A DNA stretch of 64,000 bases, from NCBI GenBank assembly GCA_964019415.1, contig OZ025875.1, positions 2,779,501 to 2,843,500 on the forward strand, written 5' to 3'. A program made the translations under genes and the position numbers. Origin of the DNA: Ianthella basta. Its lineage: Eukaryota; Porifera; Demospongiae; Verongiida; Ianthellidae. Shown one piece after another: positions 22,204 to 35,400 of the stretch; within the stretch, counting starts at the first letter, position 1; each line of letters starts with the position of its first letter. Under the pieces are notes generated by a model that did no database searches, had not been told where the DNA came from, and saw only the letters and a program-made list of their open reading frames with translations.

Positions 22204-25200
22204 GTAAGCTTGAGGCACGCTGACCACTTCGCGTATCCTTCTAGAATCAATAAAATTTTCTACAGAAGTGGTATAAGGATGTATAGGGATAGCACAAAAA
22301 GTACACAGACAGAAACAAGTAACGGCTGTTACACAAAGGAGCATTATTAAACCATGGTCCCTACATGCAAGAATGTCTCACCACATAGTCCTATACGCCC
22401 TTGAATGTAGGGACGAGGATTAATGCTCCACTGTGTAACATGCAGCCTTTACTTGTTTCTGTATTTTTGTGCCATCCCTACATGCTTGCTATATTTGTAG
22501 AAAAGTTTTTCTAATTCTAGTTTCTGCATGTGCTTTTTATGGTGTGCAAGTTGTACATGCTAGGTTGCAACCACAGGACATCCATGTAGGTATAAGACTT
22601 TATTTCTGGAGCTAGTCACTGACCTTTTCGCGCTAGGCTACCGGTGTCACAGTTTATTTTACCCCCCGTATAAAGTATCCCCCCGGGTAATCGAAGGTTG
22701 GTTAAACGGCACAGAAATGCTGATAGAAGCTAGTAAAATGCACCCTACTGCAGGATGAGGCTTACCACTACCAGAAGAGACTGTTAGGTGACGATATCTG
22801 CGAACCCTGCACTTCCTTCGCAGTCCTTGCAGAAGACCACATCAATCTTGTTAACTGGCGACCGCGGTGAGGTTTTTGTCCTTCTACCATGGCTGGGATG
22901 CTTGTGTAGTCCTCTGGGTTCTCGAAGAATGTCAAGAGGGCACTACTACAACGAGAAGAAGTGCTTGAGTAGCAGTACGGCGTGCAGTTTCGTAAACTGG
23001 TGGACATCGATGTGCAGGTACATCGACGCTACAGCGTGAGCATGTGAGGAGCATGAAACGGTCCGAATCTTAGCAACTGCTTGTCAAAGCAGGGTTGATG
23101 GATGTCAAAACAAACCCTCGAGGTGAAACACACCAAAAAGAGTTAAGAAATACTCAGAAATTCGAAGTCAGGGGATAAAGTATCCTAGTTTATTTTACCC
23201 GGGGGGATACAAAACAGGGGGGATGGAATAAACCGTGACACCGGAAAGAGCTGAGAAACGGGCGACGCGGAAGCAAACCGAGTATTAATTATAAAGGGCG
23301 AGATATGCATGACCATGCATGCACGGATGTCCTACACGCAAGCTAACTTCGACCGAAGCTTGTCTCGTATGCGCCTCCGAACGGACATCTAACAGTAGGC
23401 AGAAAACTGCCGGTCGTCAGCGTCATCGTAAACTGACATCTTACGCGTACACAACGTCTCCGGACAGACCTGGTAACGATAATAATTGACACTTGCTCGC
23501 GGCGGTTCTAACCTACAAAGAAACACTTCCAGCTAAAACTAGGGTAATTCTGTGGTAAAATATTACCCTATAGTCGCTGTGATCCGTACGCTATAGAAGA
23601 ATACGAAACACGGAATAGGAAAATGTCGAGGTCTGTTTCTGCGGAAGCGCGCCCTTTCACTTGCGAGTAACTAAAGGTTGGTTCGGCGCAGTGTACAACC
23701 GCGCTTCTTCATGGGTATTCTTTTTGCCAGTTTTGTATAGCCCTAAACGGTAAAAGCGCTACTTTTCATTTGTGTTACATAACGCAAACCAATGCCATCC
23801 CAACACAGACAGTACTACCATGCTGATATTATACCGTACGGCCGGAAATTTTGGCCGGGATTTTTTTTGCTTTGGCGGAATTAACTTCGGCGGTTAGTAA
23901 AGCTATATGCCATAATGATACTCATAGCAAAATGGCAAATCAGGAAACAGAGAGAGAGCTAGGTTGCTATTTTAGTACATGAGGAAGTGTGACGAGGAGT
24001 ACACAAGTCGTTCATCAAATCTGAATAATTTTCGTTCCAATCTTTTGTCTTATCCACGAATTCTTTAACGTGCAAATGACATCCAAGCTTCTTCGTGGTA
24101 GCTAGACTGCTGACGCTGGCCTGCTGCCTTTGACGTCCTACGCAATCGTACCGCTTCGATGCGGAAACAGAAAATGGATGCTGGAACCTTCCTGAGTAAG
24201 TAACCGAAAACTATATCAGTGATAATCTTCACCAATGATCTGGTCATGCCAGTAGCAGGACTGCTTAATTACACTCAAAATGGCTATGATGTATGCATGT
24301 ACAACTACACCATACAACCTCCACCACCCACCACACATGCAGTGCAGTGCAACCTACTAGCCTTTGGATGTCTACTCATTATTGCTTGCAACCATTTGCA
24401 TTTGGCAAATTATCCCCTGTACCACCACATATACTCACACCACCACCACATACAGCCACCACCACGCAGTGCAAGTAACAGTAAGACCAACACATGTGGC
24501 CAAAGATTAATCGTGCTATAGTTTATGCAATAACTTCACCATCACCACCACCACCACCACCACCACCACCACCACCATCACCACCACTACCACACCATCA
24601 CCACCACCACACCATCACCACCACCACACCATCACCACCACCATGTGCACCACACCATCACAACCACCACCACACAGTGCAAGTAAGAATGTGACCACCA
24701 CACTTGGCAGTAGAGGATGTGTGCTAGTTGTTGGTAGACCACCAGAGCAAGTAACAAAGGCTCAGGCTCACAAGTGCCTGCAGAGTAGGTGTACTAGTTA
24801 GTGGTAGACGAAGACCACCAGCACAACTATAACAGAGTATTAGGGTACAGAATGGCAGCCCTTGTGCAAGTAACATTAGCTTGTTGCATCATGCACTCCA
24901 ATGACGCCCATGCTTGTCCTGCATTTCTGTAACTCACACTGGTGGCCTTTTATGGCTTACAGCACTAGCTAAGTGAAGTGGTCTGAATGTCCTGACTTTG
25001 TTTTGCTTATATCCACGTTAAAACTCATCAACTCTTTCTGAATCAACTTTCCTGAATCAACTGAATCAACTTTCCTGAATCAGCAACAACTTTCCTTAAT
25101 CAGCTGCAGTCTGTGTAAAGTCCACTTAGTCTTAATTACAGCCCATTAAGCATCTCAAATGGGACATTGGTGCATGTTTGCCCTTGCATGACATTGCATA

Positions 25201-28200
25201 CTATATTCAAATTCTACTCACATAGAAACCACTAACACAGTAGTATTTCTGAGTGGCTGCAAATCATATCCAGAGTGTGTCAATTTGAATTTATGTGCAA
25301 GTATGTGATGGAGTGCATGCTTCCAAATTAATTCCAATTGTTTCTGGCCTTGATCAATGTTGTACAGCATTTTGCATCCTTGATCTTGACTGGTGGGCAC
25401 CATGCAATTTTGTGCAAGTCATAATGTATGCACTAGTCTGTACACATATCATATAACTTTCCCATGTGCACTTTGTTCACCTTTGTATGCACCTGGGTTA
25501 TTATGCATAATATATAGTATATTATTATAGTTCTTTTAAAGTGCCTGTTATGTCTATTAAATTCTACCTTTCATGCAACTCCTTCAGCCAATCTCAATTT
25601 GACCTTCTCTCCCGGGGCTGTACTCAATGACAGCATCACACTTACCTGGCATTCTCCTGAGGATCCCAATGGTACTGTCCTGTTCTATCAGCTGCAACAG
25701 TCATCTTCTGGTGCGAACATCTTTGTAAACACAACAGACAACAGCACTATGATAGTGCTGTCTGACCTATCCCCTGGTACCCAGTACAATTTCTCAGTGA
25801 GGGCATTTACGAATATCTTTGGACCATTCAGTGATCAGCTCACCTTACACACTGCTGACGGTGAGAAGTGTATTAGCTCTCACTACTTATAAACTTACAT
25901 GGAATGCTGAAATGTAAGAGAATATATCTTTAATGCTTTTCTCTTCTTCAATTTTCCTCACTTCAGTACCCTTGATGCCTCAGAATGTCAATGCCATCAG
26001 CACTGGTTCTACCATTGTGTCAGTGACCTGGAAGGAGCCAGCAGTGATTTTCCGTGAGCAGCATATATGATTATGCCACTGTTAATTGCTTGCATTATTA
26101 ATTCTGAGTGAAATATACTGTAACACAATGTCATGCAAAACATTTCAGTTGGCTATCAAAATTTCTGCTTCCAACAGTTTAAATGTGTTAGTGATTATTG
26201 CTTGCTAAGCTTTGCTGAAATCCGGTCCTGTAAATGTAGCCTAATATGTATGGCCTACAGGTAATACCTGTGAAAGTAGTATGAAGACACCTACGTAGCT
26301 TGGCTAGTCCTCCTTGCCTGTCATACGTATGATCTGACAACTTGTACCAGAAACAAATAGCATGTATGTCTGCATGTAGCTGAAATTTGAATTTATTCAT
26401 GCAGTAGCATCATCAGCATATCTGATTGGAACAGAGAGAATAGTATTTCTGCATTGTTCATCAGCTGATAGAAACTCCTTCTGCATGTCCAGTTGGCTGT
26501 TAGTTGTAATATCCACACATACATACCCATAAAAACATCTTGATACTCTTATTCCAACTGCAATATTGCATCTAACCTGTGCACTATATAGTGTCTCCTT
26601 TCCCTCTCTCAGCCCATAATAACATCAACACAACTTATGAGATACAGTACCGAGGTGTAGACACTCCTAATGCCGTGTGCGATGTGTTCTATCAGACATT
26701 TGGTGTTGCTCCTGGGAAGACACTGTCTGTTAGCTTCTTTGGTCTTGTGGCCTTTTCCACCTACAATGTGTCTGTGAGAGCAACAAACCAGTATGGAGTG
26801 GGAGATTTTAGTGAGGAAGTGACTGTGCAGACAGAAGAGGGCGGTTAGTGTGGGTTACAACTAATATCTGCAATTAATGATTATGAGTGTACACTGCAGT
26901 GAACTGTACACAGCGTATACCTAGGAACCTTGGCACTCGCACAATCTACAAAATACATGCACATGTACACCCCACACTCACCACACATGTACACCCCACA
27001 CTCACCACACATGTACACCCCACACTCACCACACATGCACACCCACACTCACCACACATGTACACCCCACACTCACCACACATGTACATCCCACACTCAC
27101 CACACATGTACACCCCACATTCACCACACATGTACACCCCACACTCACCACATGCACACCCACACTCACCACACATGCACACCCACATTCACCACACGTG
27201 CACCCCACACTCACCACAGCCTCCAACATGCAAGACATAGACAGACATGAAATGCTCTTCTGTTGTACTTTGACTTTGTTTGATTATGCACTATACCATA
27301 CCCTGCCTTGTGCATGCCTTCCCACTGTACAGCTCCCTCTGCACCCCTCAACTTGACCTTCCCTCCTGGGGGTGTTCTCAATGACAGTATCACACTTACT
27401 TGGGTCTCCCCTCTACACCCCAGTGGGGTTGTCTGGTTCTATGAGCTACAACAGTCATCTTCTGCTGGGGTTATATTTGTGAACATAACAGGCAATGCCA
27501 CCACAACAGTACTGTCTAACCTAGTCCCTGGTACCCAGTACAATTTCTCAGTGAGGGCCTTCAATGTGGCCTTTGGACCATTCAGTGCTCAGCTCATTGT
27601 ACACACTGCTGATGGTGAGGGTACATGATGCACCTATATATATAAAGCTATTGGGAACGAGTCCTTTCGGAGAAAGAGGCCAGTCTGTTGATTCTGTATT
27701 GTTTTTCTCTATTCAGTGCCCACTGTACCACGAGATGTCAATGCCATCAGCAATGATTCTACCTCTGTGTTGGTGTTTTGGGAGGAGCCTGCTGTGTTTC
27801 TCCGTAAGCACCTCCACACATACACAAGGAAACCCTGCATTTAATGTAGCTGAGTTATAGTAGGCAATTTGTTCTGTAACGCTGTGAAGTTGAATGTTCA
27901 CATAGCCACCCACTTTCTCTATCATGTAGTACAGCAGAGGCTGTCATTTTATATATGGCAGGAGAAAGTGGTCTTGCTATGCAAGACTATACATATACTT
28001 GGTGCAGATCATGCACTGACCATACATATCTGTATATCAGTAATGTCTTTCTTGTACCTCTCTCAGCCCATAACAACAGCTTGACCACTTATGAGGTGCA
28101 GTACCGAGGAGTAGCCACTCTGAATACTATGAGGGACAATTTCAATAGAACCATCACTGAACCTGCTGGGATGATGTTGTCCTATGACATTCTTGATCTG

Positions 28201-31200
28201 ATGGCCTACTCTACCTACAATGTGTCTGTGAGAGCAACAAACCAGTATGGAGTGGGAGAGTTTAGTGAGGAAGTGACTGTGCAGACAGAGGAGGGAGGTA
28301 AGTATGCGTTGCACTGAGTACAGGTAGCAGCTAGTCATACCTCATGCATGTACTAATGGAGTGTGTTAATAATTGTGTTATGTATTGCCGCTGTATCATC
28401 TCTACAGTTCCATCTGTTCCTCTTCACTTTACTGTGCAAGACATTACGGCCACCTCCCTGCAATTTTCTTGGTCCACACCCACTTTCAGTAATGGACCCA
28501 ACCTCACATATCGTGTGGAGTACACAGGTGTGGATACAGAGAATGCAGTGAATGACTCATTCTTCGTGACCTCCTTCCTTGGGAGAAGCACTACTTCAGT
28601 GACCATCAGTGACCTTGTGCCATTCTCCACCTATACCATTGGAGTGAGAGCTAGCACAAGTGTAGGTGCTGGTCCCACTGCATTCATCAATGCCACCACT
28701 GCCGCAGCTGGTGAGTGACAGCTATGTAGCAATACACCTAGTAAGTATGTTCAGGTGTGCAGCAATGCACTAATGCAAGCATACAGGCCACCATTCACCT
28801 CGTGTTCCTTACAAATAGGTGTGCTGCAGATAGTTTTATAGCTAACTGCATAATGAAGGTCCATGGATTGAAGTGTTGTGTAATTTTTGATGAATCTCTG
28901 CCATGATCTGCTCCGGTGTAGTGAAACATCATAGCCGTATTCTTGCAGAATGATACCTTATCCCACAGTTGTCATCACCTTTTAGCATAAGAGTCATGCA
29001 TGCACACACAAGTACATTCACATTTAGAGGAGTCTATATAAAGCACTTATGCCCTCATATCTCCATATATAGCTCCATCACAGCCTTGGGCTTTGAGGGC
29101 TGACTTCATTAATGCTACTGCCCTATCAGTGGTATGGGGGCTTCCATCAATTCCAAATGGGATCATTTTGAACTACACAGTTGAGGTGCAAATCTCAGGT
29201 TCTCCTCCATTCTTTTCAAGAATATCAGCTGACACCACTGAGGCACTCACTGGGCTTGATCCAGCTACAACTTACCTTGTGGCTGTTAGAGGCATGACTT
29301 CAGGAGGTACCGGTGAAGCTGCCTTCCTTATGGTGACAACCCTCCCCTGTAAGTGGCAATACTTGTATTATACATGTATACTACTGTATGTACATCACAT
29401 TGTGTATGTTAGTGCTTTTGCTTCTGCGACTTCCGATTTGGAGGTAACTGTAAATCAAACAATACTAATAACTATATTTCAAAACAAATTGTGTTGACTT
29501 AAGCACATGTCCATATTCTCTGCTCCCTGTGTACAGTGACGCCAGAGGGCAGTGTGTTTGTAATGCCTCAGAATGTACTTGTCAATGATGGGGAGAGTGT
29601 CACATTCAGGTGTATGGTTAATTTGACTGGCAGCTATGACTTGCAGTGGAGCCACAATGGTGTGGTGCTGCCGGGAGAGAACCAGTCCTTGCTGATGGTC
29701 GGTGAAGTCAAGGCAGCACAAGGAGGGAACTACACTTGCTCAGCTGTCAATGCTGTTGGCAGTGGCATGGATTCAGGGATACTCTATGGTAAGAATATTC
29801 ATTATGCAAATGATGTCTTCAAGTCTATTGGTCTCATGAGGCCCATACCAATGGAGTATGCCTAAGGGCACTAGGGGGACCACGACCTTCTTTAAAGAGT
29901 ATTGCAGTTCAAGTACAAGTTGGAACAACAGTGAAGTATTGTATGAAGGAAGGGCTACACTTCTTCTCTTTATTCCCTTCTTCCTTTCCTACTTGCAGTC
30001 AATGCTTCCTTTGTGGAGCAGCCAATGTCAACAGTGATCTCAGTGGGAGAGAATGCCACTCTCTCCTGCTCTGCTGTTGGCTTCCCTGCTCCTGATATTG
30101 ATTGGACCAGAGATGGAGTGGAATTCCAAAGAAGTAGTGAAAGAATAATTGCCACATTGTTGATTGGCCCTCAAACTACTCAGAGCTTACTAACAATCAC
30201 AAATGCGCACGTGAATCTCACTGGAACATATCAGTGCATAAGTGTGATTGCTGTTGAGGGACCCCCTCCTGCTGTTGAAAGCGACCCAGCAGTCATTACT
30301 GTGCAAGGTATGCATTTCTACAGAGATGCGTTCCAAGTATACTCAATATGAATGCACACATGTCTGCCCCAAAGCTGGCCTCTTCACAGTCTATGTAGTC
30401 TAGAGATTGCTCACTATTTTGGATGCAACCAATGTACCTTAATAATTTATTAGTTTTTTTATTACCCTCTATTTCTGCCATGACTGGTACTCCTTTAATG
30501 TAGTCATTAGTAAGGATGTCTGCTTGTCAATGACATTCACAAGGAATGACTGCATGCCCATTGTGTGAAGGGGATGATAAAATACAGCCTAATTCACTTA
30601 TTAAGACTACTGGATCTTACAAAATAGATGTGCTACCTAGCAATAATATCTACCTTCACTCGTGCACGTAAGAACGCATATTATTATGTTGATACTGAAG
30701 TAACATTTGAATGCTCTGTTCTTTACTCACATCTATAAATGTGTTAGTGTGCATGGTATAGTGGGGCATACATATGTAAGTGCAGAATACGTAGTGGAAC
30801 CATGTTACTTCCCTTCATGGATTTATGTATTCCTCTCTTCATTCCCCTTCTCAATAATTACTGTCCCTTTGTTTTATTTCTCCTCCAGGTCTTCCTGACA
30901 GACCTGTGATAATACAGTTGCAGGCTAACACTATGTCTATCTCCTTGTCATGGAAAGAACCACCAGACAACAATGCTCCTATTCTGAGATACAATGTCAG
31001 TTTGGAAGTAGTGGATGATGGAAGAGGAAATGCACCATTGGTGTTCACAGCTGATCCAAACACTACTGAACTGAGTCTGGATGATCTAACTCCATTCACT
31101 GTGTACTCTGTGCAAGTGGTGGCAGTGAACAGTATAGGGTCAAGTGCACCGAGTGTGCCCATGACAGTGATGACTGCAGAAGGAAGTGAGTGTGTGTGTC

Positions 31201-32422
31201 TGCATGTGTGTACATTTATTTTAAGTCTTTACATAAAATGTGTTTGTGTGTACATATGTACGTATGTTGCTTTTGCATATTAAACCTTGTTGTGAAGATT
31301 TATGGTACATTAGTCTAACAATGTTGAATGCGGACCTTGAAAGAGCATAAATGGTAGATGTTATGTAATGTACAGCAGTGCTGGTGGTTATGTATCTGTG
31401 CAAATGGTCTGGGTACGAATCAGCAAGCACACGTTTCAGAGAAGAGAACTGGTACAATCAGCAATATCCACCATTTGAGAATGGTTCCATTGGTGTATAT
31501 GCTCTAACATTTATATATTACAGCTCACCCATTTACTACATACATTATGTTATATTGTCACATGCAAATAATGTGCAAGGATACTATGTAATTATAATAT
31601 TGTACCTGAACTTCTCTCCTAATTTGATGCTAGCCTCATCTTCACCAGTGAATCTCATGGCAATAGACAATATGAGGGAGTCACAAAGACTTACCATAAC
31701 ATGGGCAGAACCAGTGATAACTAATGGAATCGTATCATCTTACGATATACAGTACAGAGGAATCAGCAGTGTAAACGCAGTATCAAGTAACTTCTCCCAG
31801 GTCCAGATGTTGTCAGTTGGTAGCACCCTGGCACTACTGCAGGACTTGGTTCCCTTCTCAGTCTACAACATTTCAGTCAGGGCCTCCACTGGAGCTGGAC
31901 CTGGTCCTTTCAGTGCAGAGATATCTGTTAGAACTTTAGAGGATGGTGAGTGCTCAGTAGTGTACATGTGCAAGTACATAGTTGTGGGTGAGGGAATGTG
32001 CATGGGTCGATGTATGTATGTAAGTATGTAAGTATGTATGTGTGTATGTATGCATGTATGTATGTATGTATGTATGTATGTATGTATGTATGTATGTATG
32101 TATGTATGTATGTATGTATGTATGTATGTATGTATGTATCAGACAGCATGGTAGTGCTGTCTGTGTAGGGATGGCGGTGGTTATTTGTATGCTGTAATAC
32201 AAACAAAAAGTCGCACTACTCCTGAATAAGACCAAAAACTGACAAAGCTTTCCATGAGGAAGCAGGGACTGAACAGTGCACATAGCTAACCTTACTTCCC
32301 AGCAAAGATGCACCTACATGTAGAAAGCGCCTTCGACATTTCCCACATTTCTTCTTCTTCTTCTTCTTCTTCTTCTTCTTCTTCTTCTTCTTCTTCTTCT
32401 TCTTCTTCTTCTTCTTCTTCTT

Positions 32423-32453
<31 letters not shown>

Positions 32454-35400
32454 GACAGCCGTAGCGCACGAACCAGAGGAACCAGGAAAATACCTCTTGC
32501 ACCATATTGCACCAATTTCATTCCTTTGTGGGTTAGGCTGCAGCGTAGTTTAGTGCTGAAGAAGGCGCTTACATTGCCAAGGGAGAGTGGACGCCATTTT
32601 TGGTTGACGTAATTAAAACAGGATAAAACAGGCATGACTTTGCCATTGTGAGCAGCTTTATTCCAAGACCATTGGCTGGAATCCAAGTGTCCTGAACTTC
32701 TCACTGATCTGTTCAGCAGTTCTGTGCATTTGTGGTGCATGCTCTTCTAAACACAGGCCATGCAGACCAACCACTAATTCCTCAGTTGTACTTGCAACTT
32801 AGGAAGGCAAGATCCACTGCTACTAATCAGCCTTGGCCCAACATGTTTATGTTGTAGTCTTTTCTATTATTATTATTAACAATTGTACAATACCGTAGTG
32901 ATAAAACATAATGTGGGAAGGGTCACTTTATTATAATAGTAATAATAAATGATAATAATGATAATTATTATTATAAGACAAAGGGACACAGATACGCATT
33001 ACAATAATTGAACAATCATACTGATAAATTAAATTAAATTAAATCAATCAAATCAATTCAATTAAATCAATCAATCAATCAATAGACTGGAGTCCTGGCA
33101 GCTCCAAAGTGCTCTGCACAGAGGCAGAGTTCCCCATCTGGATAGCCACGGATAGTCGCTGGAGCATGTAGGCGAAAGACTGAGGCTCCCCTGTGGTTGC
33201 CTTCAGCCTGTGGCCTAGGTTTCAGAGGAAACTCAATGAATCTGGACCTATTGTGCCGCAGGTTTCCACTGCAATAGGCTGGAATACATAGGACCTGTCA
33301 AGGTGGGCGTACTTGCTCTGCTTGTTCTTCTCTGCTGCAGCTGCAGCCCCTCCCGCTTCCCTGGACGACCCCCGAATGCGGGAGTCACAAAAGGAGTCCA
33401 CGCATGTTGCGTCCCACACGAGGAACTTTCCCTCCGTCCATGGGATGAGGGTAACACCATCTGGGCGCTTCCCATCAGCTCTGTGAAGGCCAGATGGTTC
33501 AAGTCTGCTGGGGATGTTGGCTGAAGCTAACGAGTGGTAGATGGTGTTATTCAGCATCTGATGGCGAGGGATTCTGCCTTGGTTCATCCTGCAGCTCAGA
33601 CCATGAAGGCCAAGCTTGTCGACAGGTCCTCCACAGAAGCTGCAGGAGTGGGGTAGGCATATGGAGGCGCCCACTCTGAGACCAATGGCAATACGGATAG
33701 CCTCGTTGGGCATGCGAAGACCCAGTGAGGAGATAGGTGGTGCGTTCAACCATGCCCCAGACTCGAATGAGCCGGCACCAAGCAGCCGTGATCTTGAGAT
33801 CTCATTGGTGCAGTGCTCCAGAAGGGTGTCGAATGTGTGCTGGACTACAGGCCCGTCCCAGGATTTCTGGCGATTTACGGCAGAAGGGACCGGTGTGTCT
33901 TCAGGCAGTGCCTGTTTCCATCTAGACAGAGCCAGGTCCCTGTCAAGGTATGGGGTAGATGGCAGGTGGTCGGGGAGAAGCTCCTGCATTAGGTCTGAGG
34001 CCCCACCAGCAGATGCCAAAAAGGCAGATGGTGCAAGAGTGGAGGCACTTCGAAACCCAAGGCCACCTGATTTCACAGGGAGGGTTGCCTGGAGCCATGA
34101 GTCTCCCTGATCAAAATCAATGTTGGTGATCCTCGAAACAATGGACTCCAGAAGGTGGTCCCAAGACTCAAGGAGTGGGGACGAAAAGGCTGGTGACGTT
34201 CGTAAGATGTGCAAGAGCTTCGGGATGGAAAGGGAGTGTCGCAGGATAGTGATGGCATCGTGCATTTGGAGGTGGCAAAGTCGTTCCCCCATCACTTTCA
34301 ACTGGCGACATTGTTCCTGAATGCAAGCCTGCAGTGCCTCCTTCCCTAGGGGAGAACCCAACAAGATGGCATGGGAGGCATGAACATACTGCAGACCTGG
34401 AAAAGCTGACAGAACAGGGCTGACTGAGGACTCACTGTGAGACAGCACTTCAGACTTGTCTACATTTAGGAATAGCCCTAATGCCTTCCCCTGATTCTCA
34501 ATTTTCAATAGGTCTGATTCGATGTCCTCAAAACTCCCGCCAATTGTGCCGTCATCAAGGTAGAACACTGTGAATTCCGATGACAGGCTGGATACCAGGT
34601 TGTGAATACCCAGGCAAAACAGCATTGGGCCCAGGGGGTCCCCCTGCTGTATGCCCTCAGCAGACGACGCTTGCACATCGTTCCACAAAAGGATGGAAGG
34701 AGAACTGTATGCTGAGTGGACGAAAGGCAGCAGATCTGGGATGTGGTCCTTGACAGCTCTCAGCATTTTGTCCCGACGAAGAGAGTTGAATGCATTCTTA
34801 AAATCCACTTTTACCATGGCTTGGTGGGGGGGGGGGCAGGTGATTCAAGTAAATTCGGCTGGCATGGACAGCTGCCTCGATGCCGCCCGCGACTCCAAAA
34901 CCCAGCTGGCGGGGTGCCAGCATCTGGGGAATGGATTCGAGGGCATGTAGGCTGGCACATTGTGAGGCAAGTCTTCTCAGAGTGCAACCTACTGCAATTG
35001 GGCGAATACCACCACTTTTCTTAGTTAGGGCAGTCAGATTTGCTCCAAAGAAGAGGGGGTGGATAGAGGTGGGGGTTCTGCCTTCAAGAATCAGTGTGGT
35101 AAGGCCTACTAGAGCTGTTAAGAGGGATGCGCCCCCATCACCTGCTGATGGACTTGTAAGGTCTTTGAGATGTTGAGGGAGTAGGCCATCAAAGCCCCCA
35201 CTCGATCCTTTGGGGAAGGATGAGATTACCTTCATGATGACTTGGGTATCAACGGTGAAAGCGAGTGGTGATGTGTGTTCCAAGGAAGGGATGTCAGAGT
35301 CAGGCGGTGGCAGAGGATGCTTAGCTTTGAGGGCTTGTAGGGTCTCACTACTGGGTTCTGCAATAGCATCCTCGCTCCAAGCCAGCCGGACAGCCTCTCG

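Noticed and set aside
26953-27218. CRISPR-like array appearance
   Set aside because: Units are contiguous without unique spacers, and the genome is eukaryotic. It is a minisatellite.
26887-27250. His/Pro/Thr repeat proteins on both strands
   Set aside because: Translations of the 21-bp minisatellite in a gene B intron.
32216-32740. 174-codon minus frame with poly-Lys
   Set aside because: Created by the TTC run in a dispersed repeat. The other copy (12226-12011) gives poly-Glu in a different frame, so no protein is conserved.
33616-34110. 164-codon + strand frame, repeated at 36863-37357
   Set aside because: Antisense of the LINE RT/endonuclease region. Its duplication only reflects the duplicated LINE.
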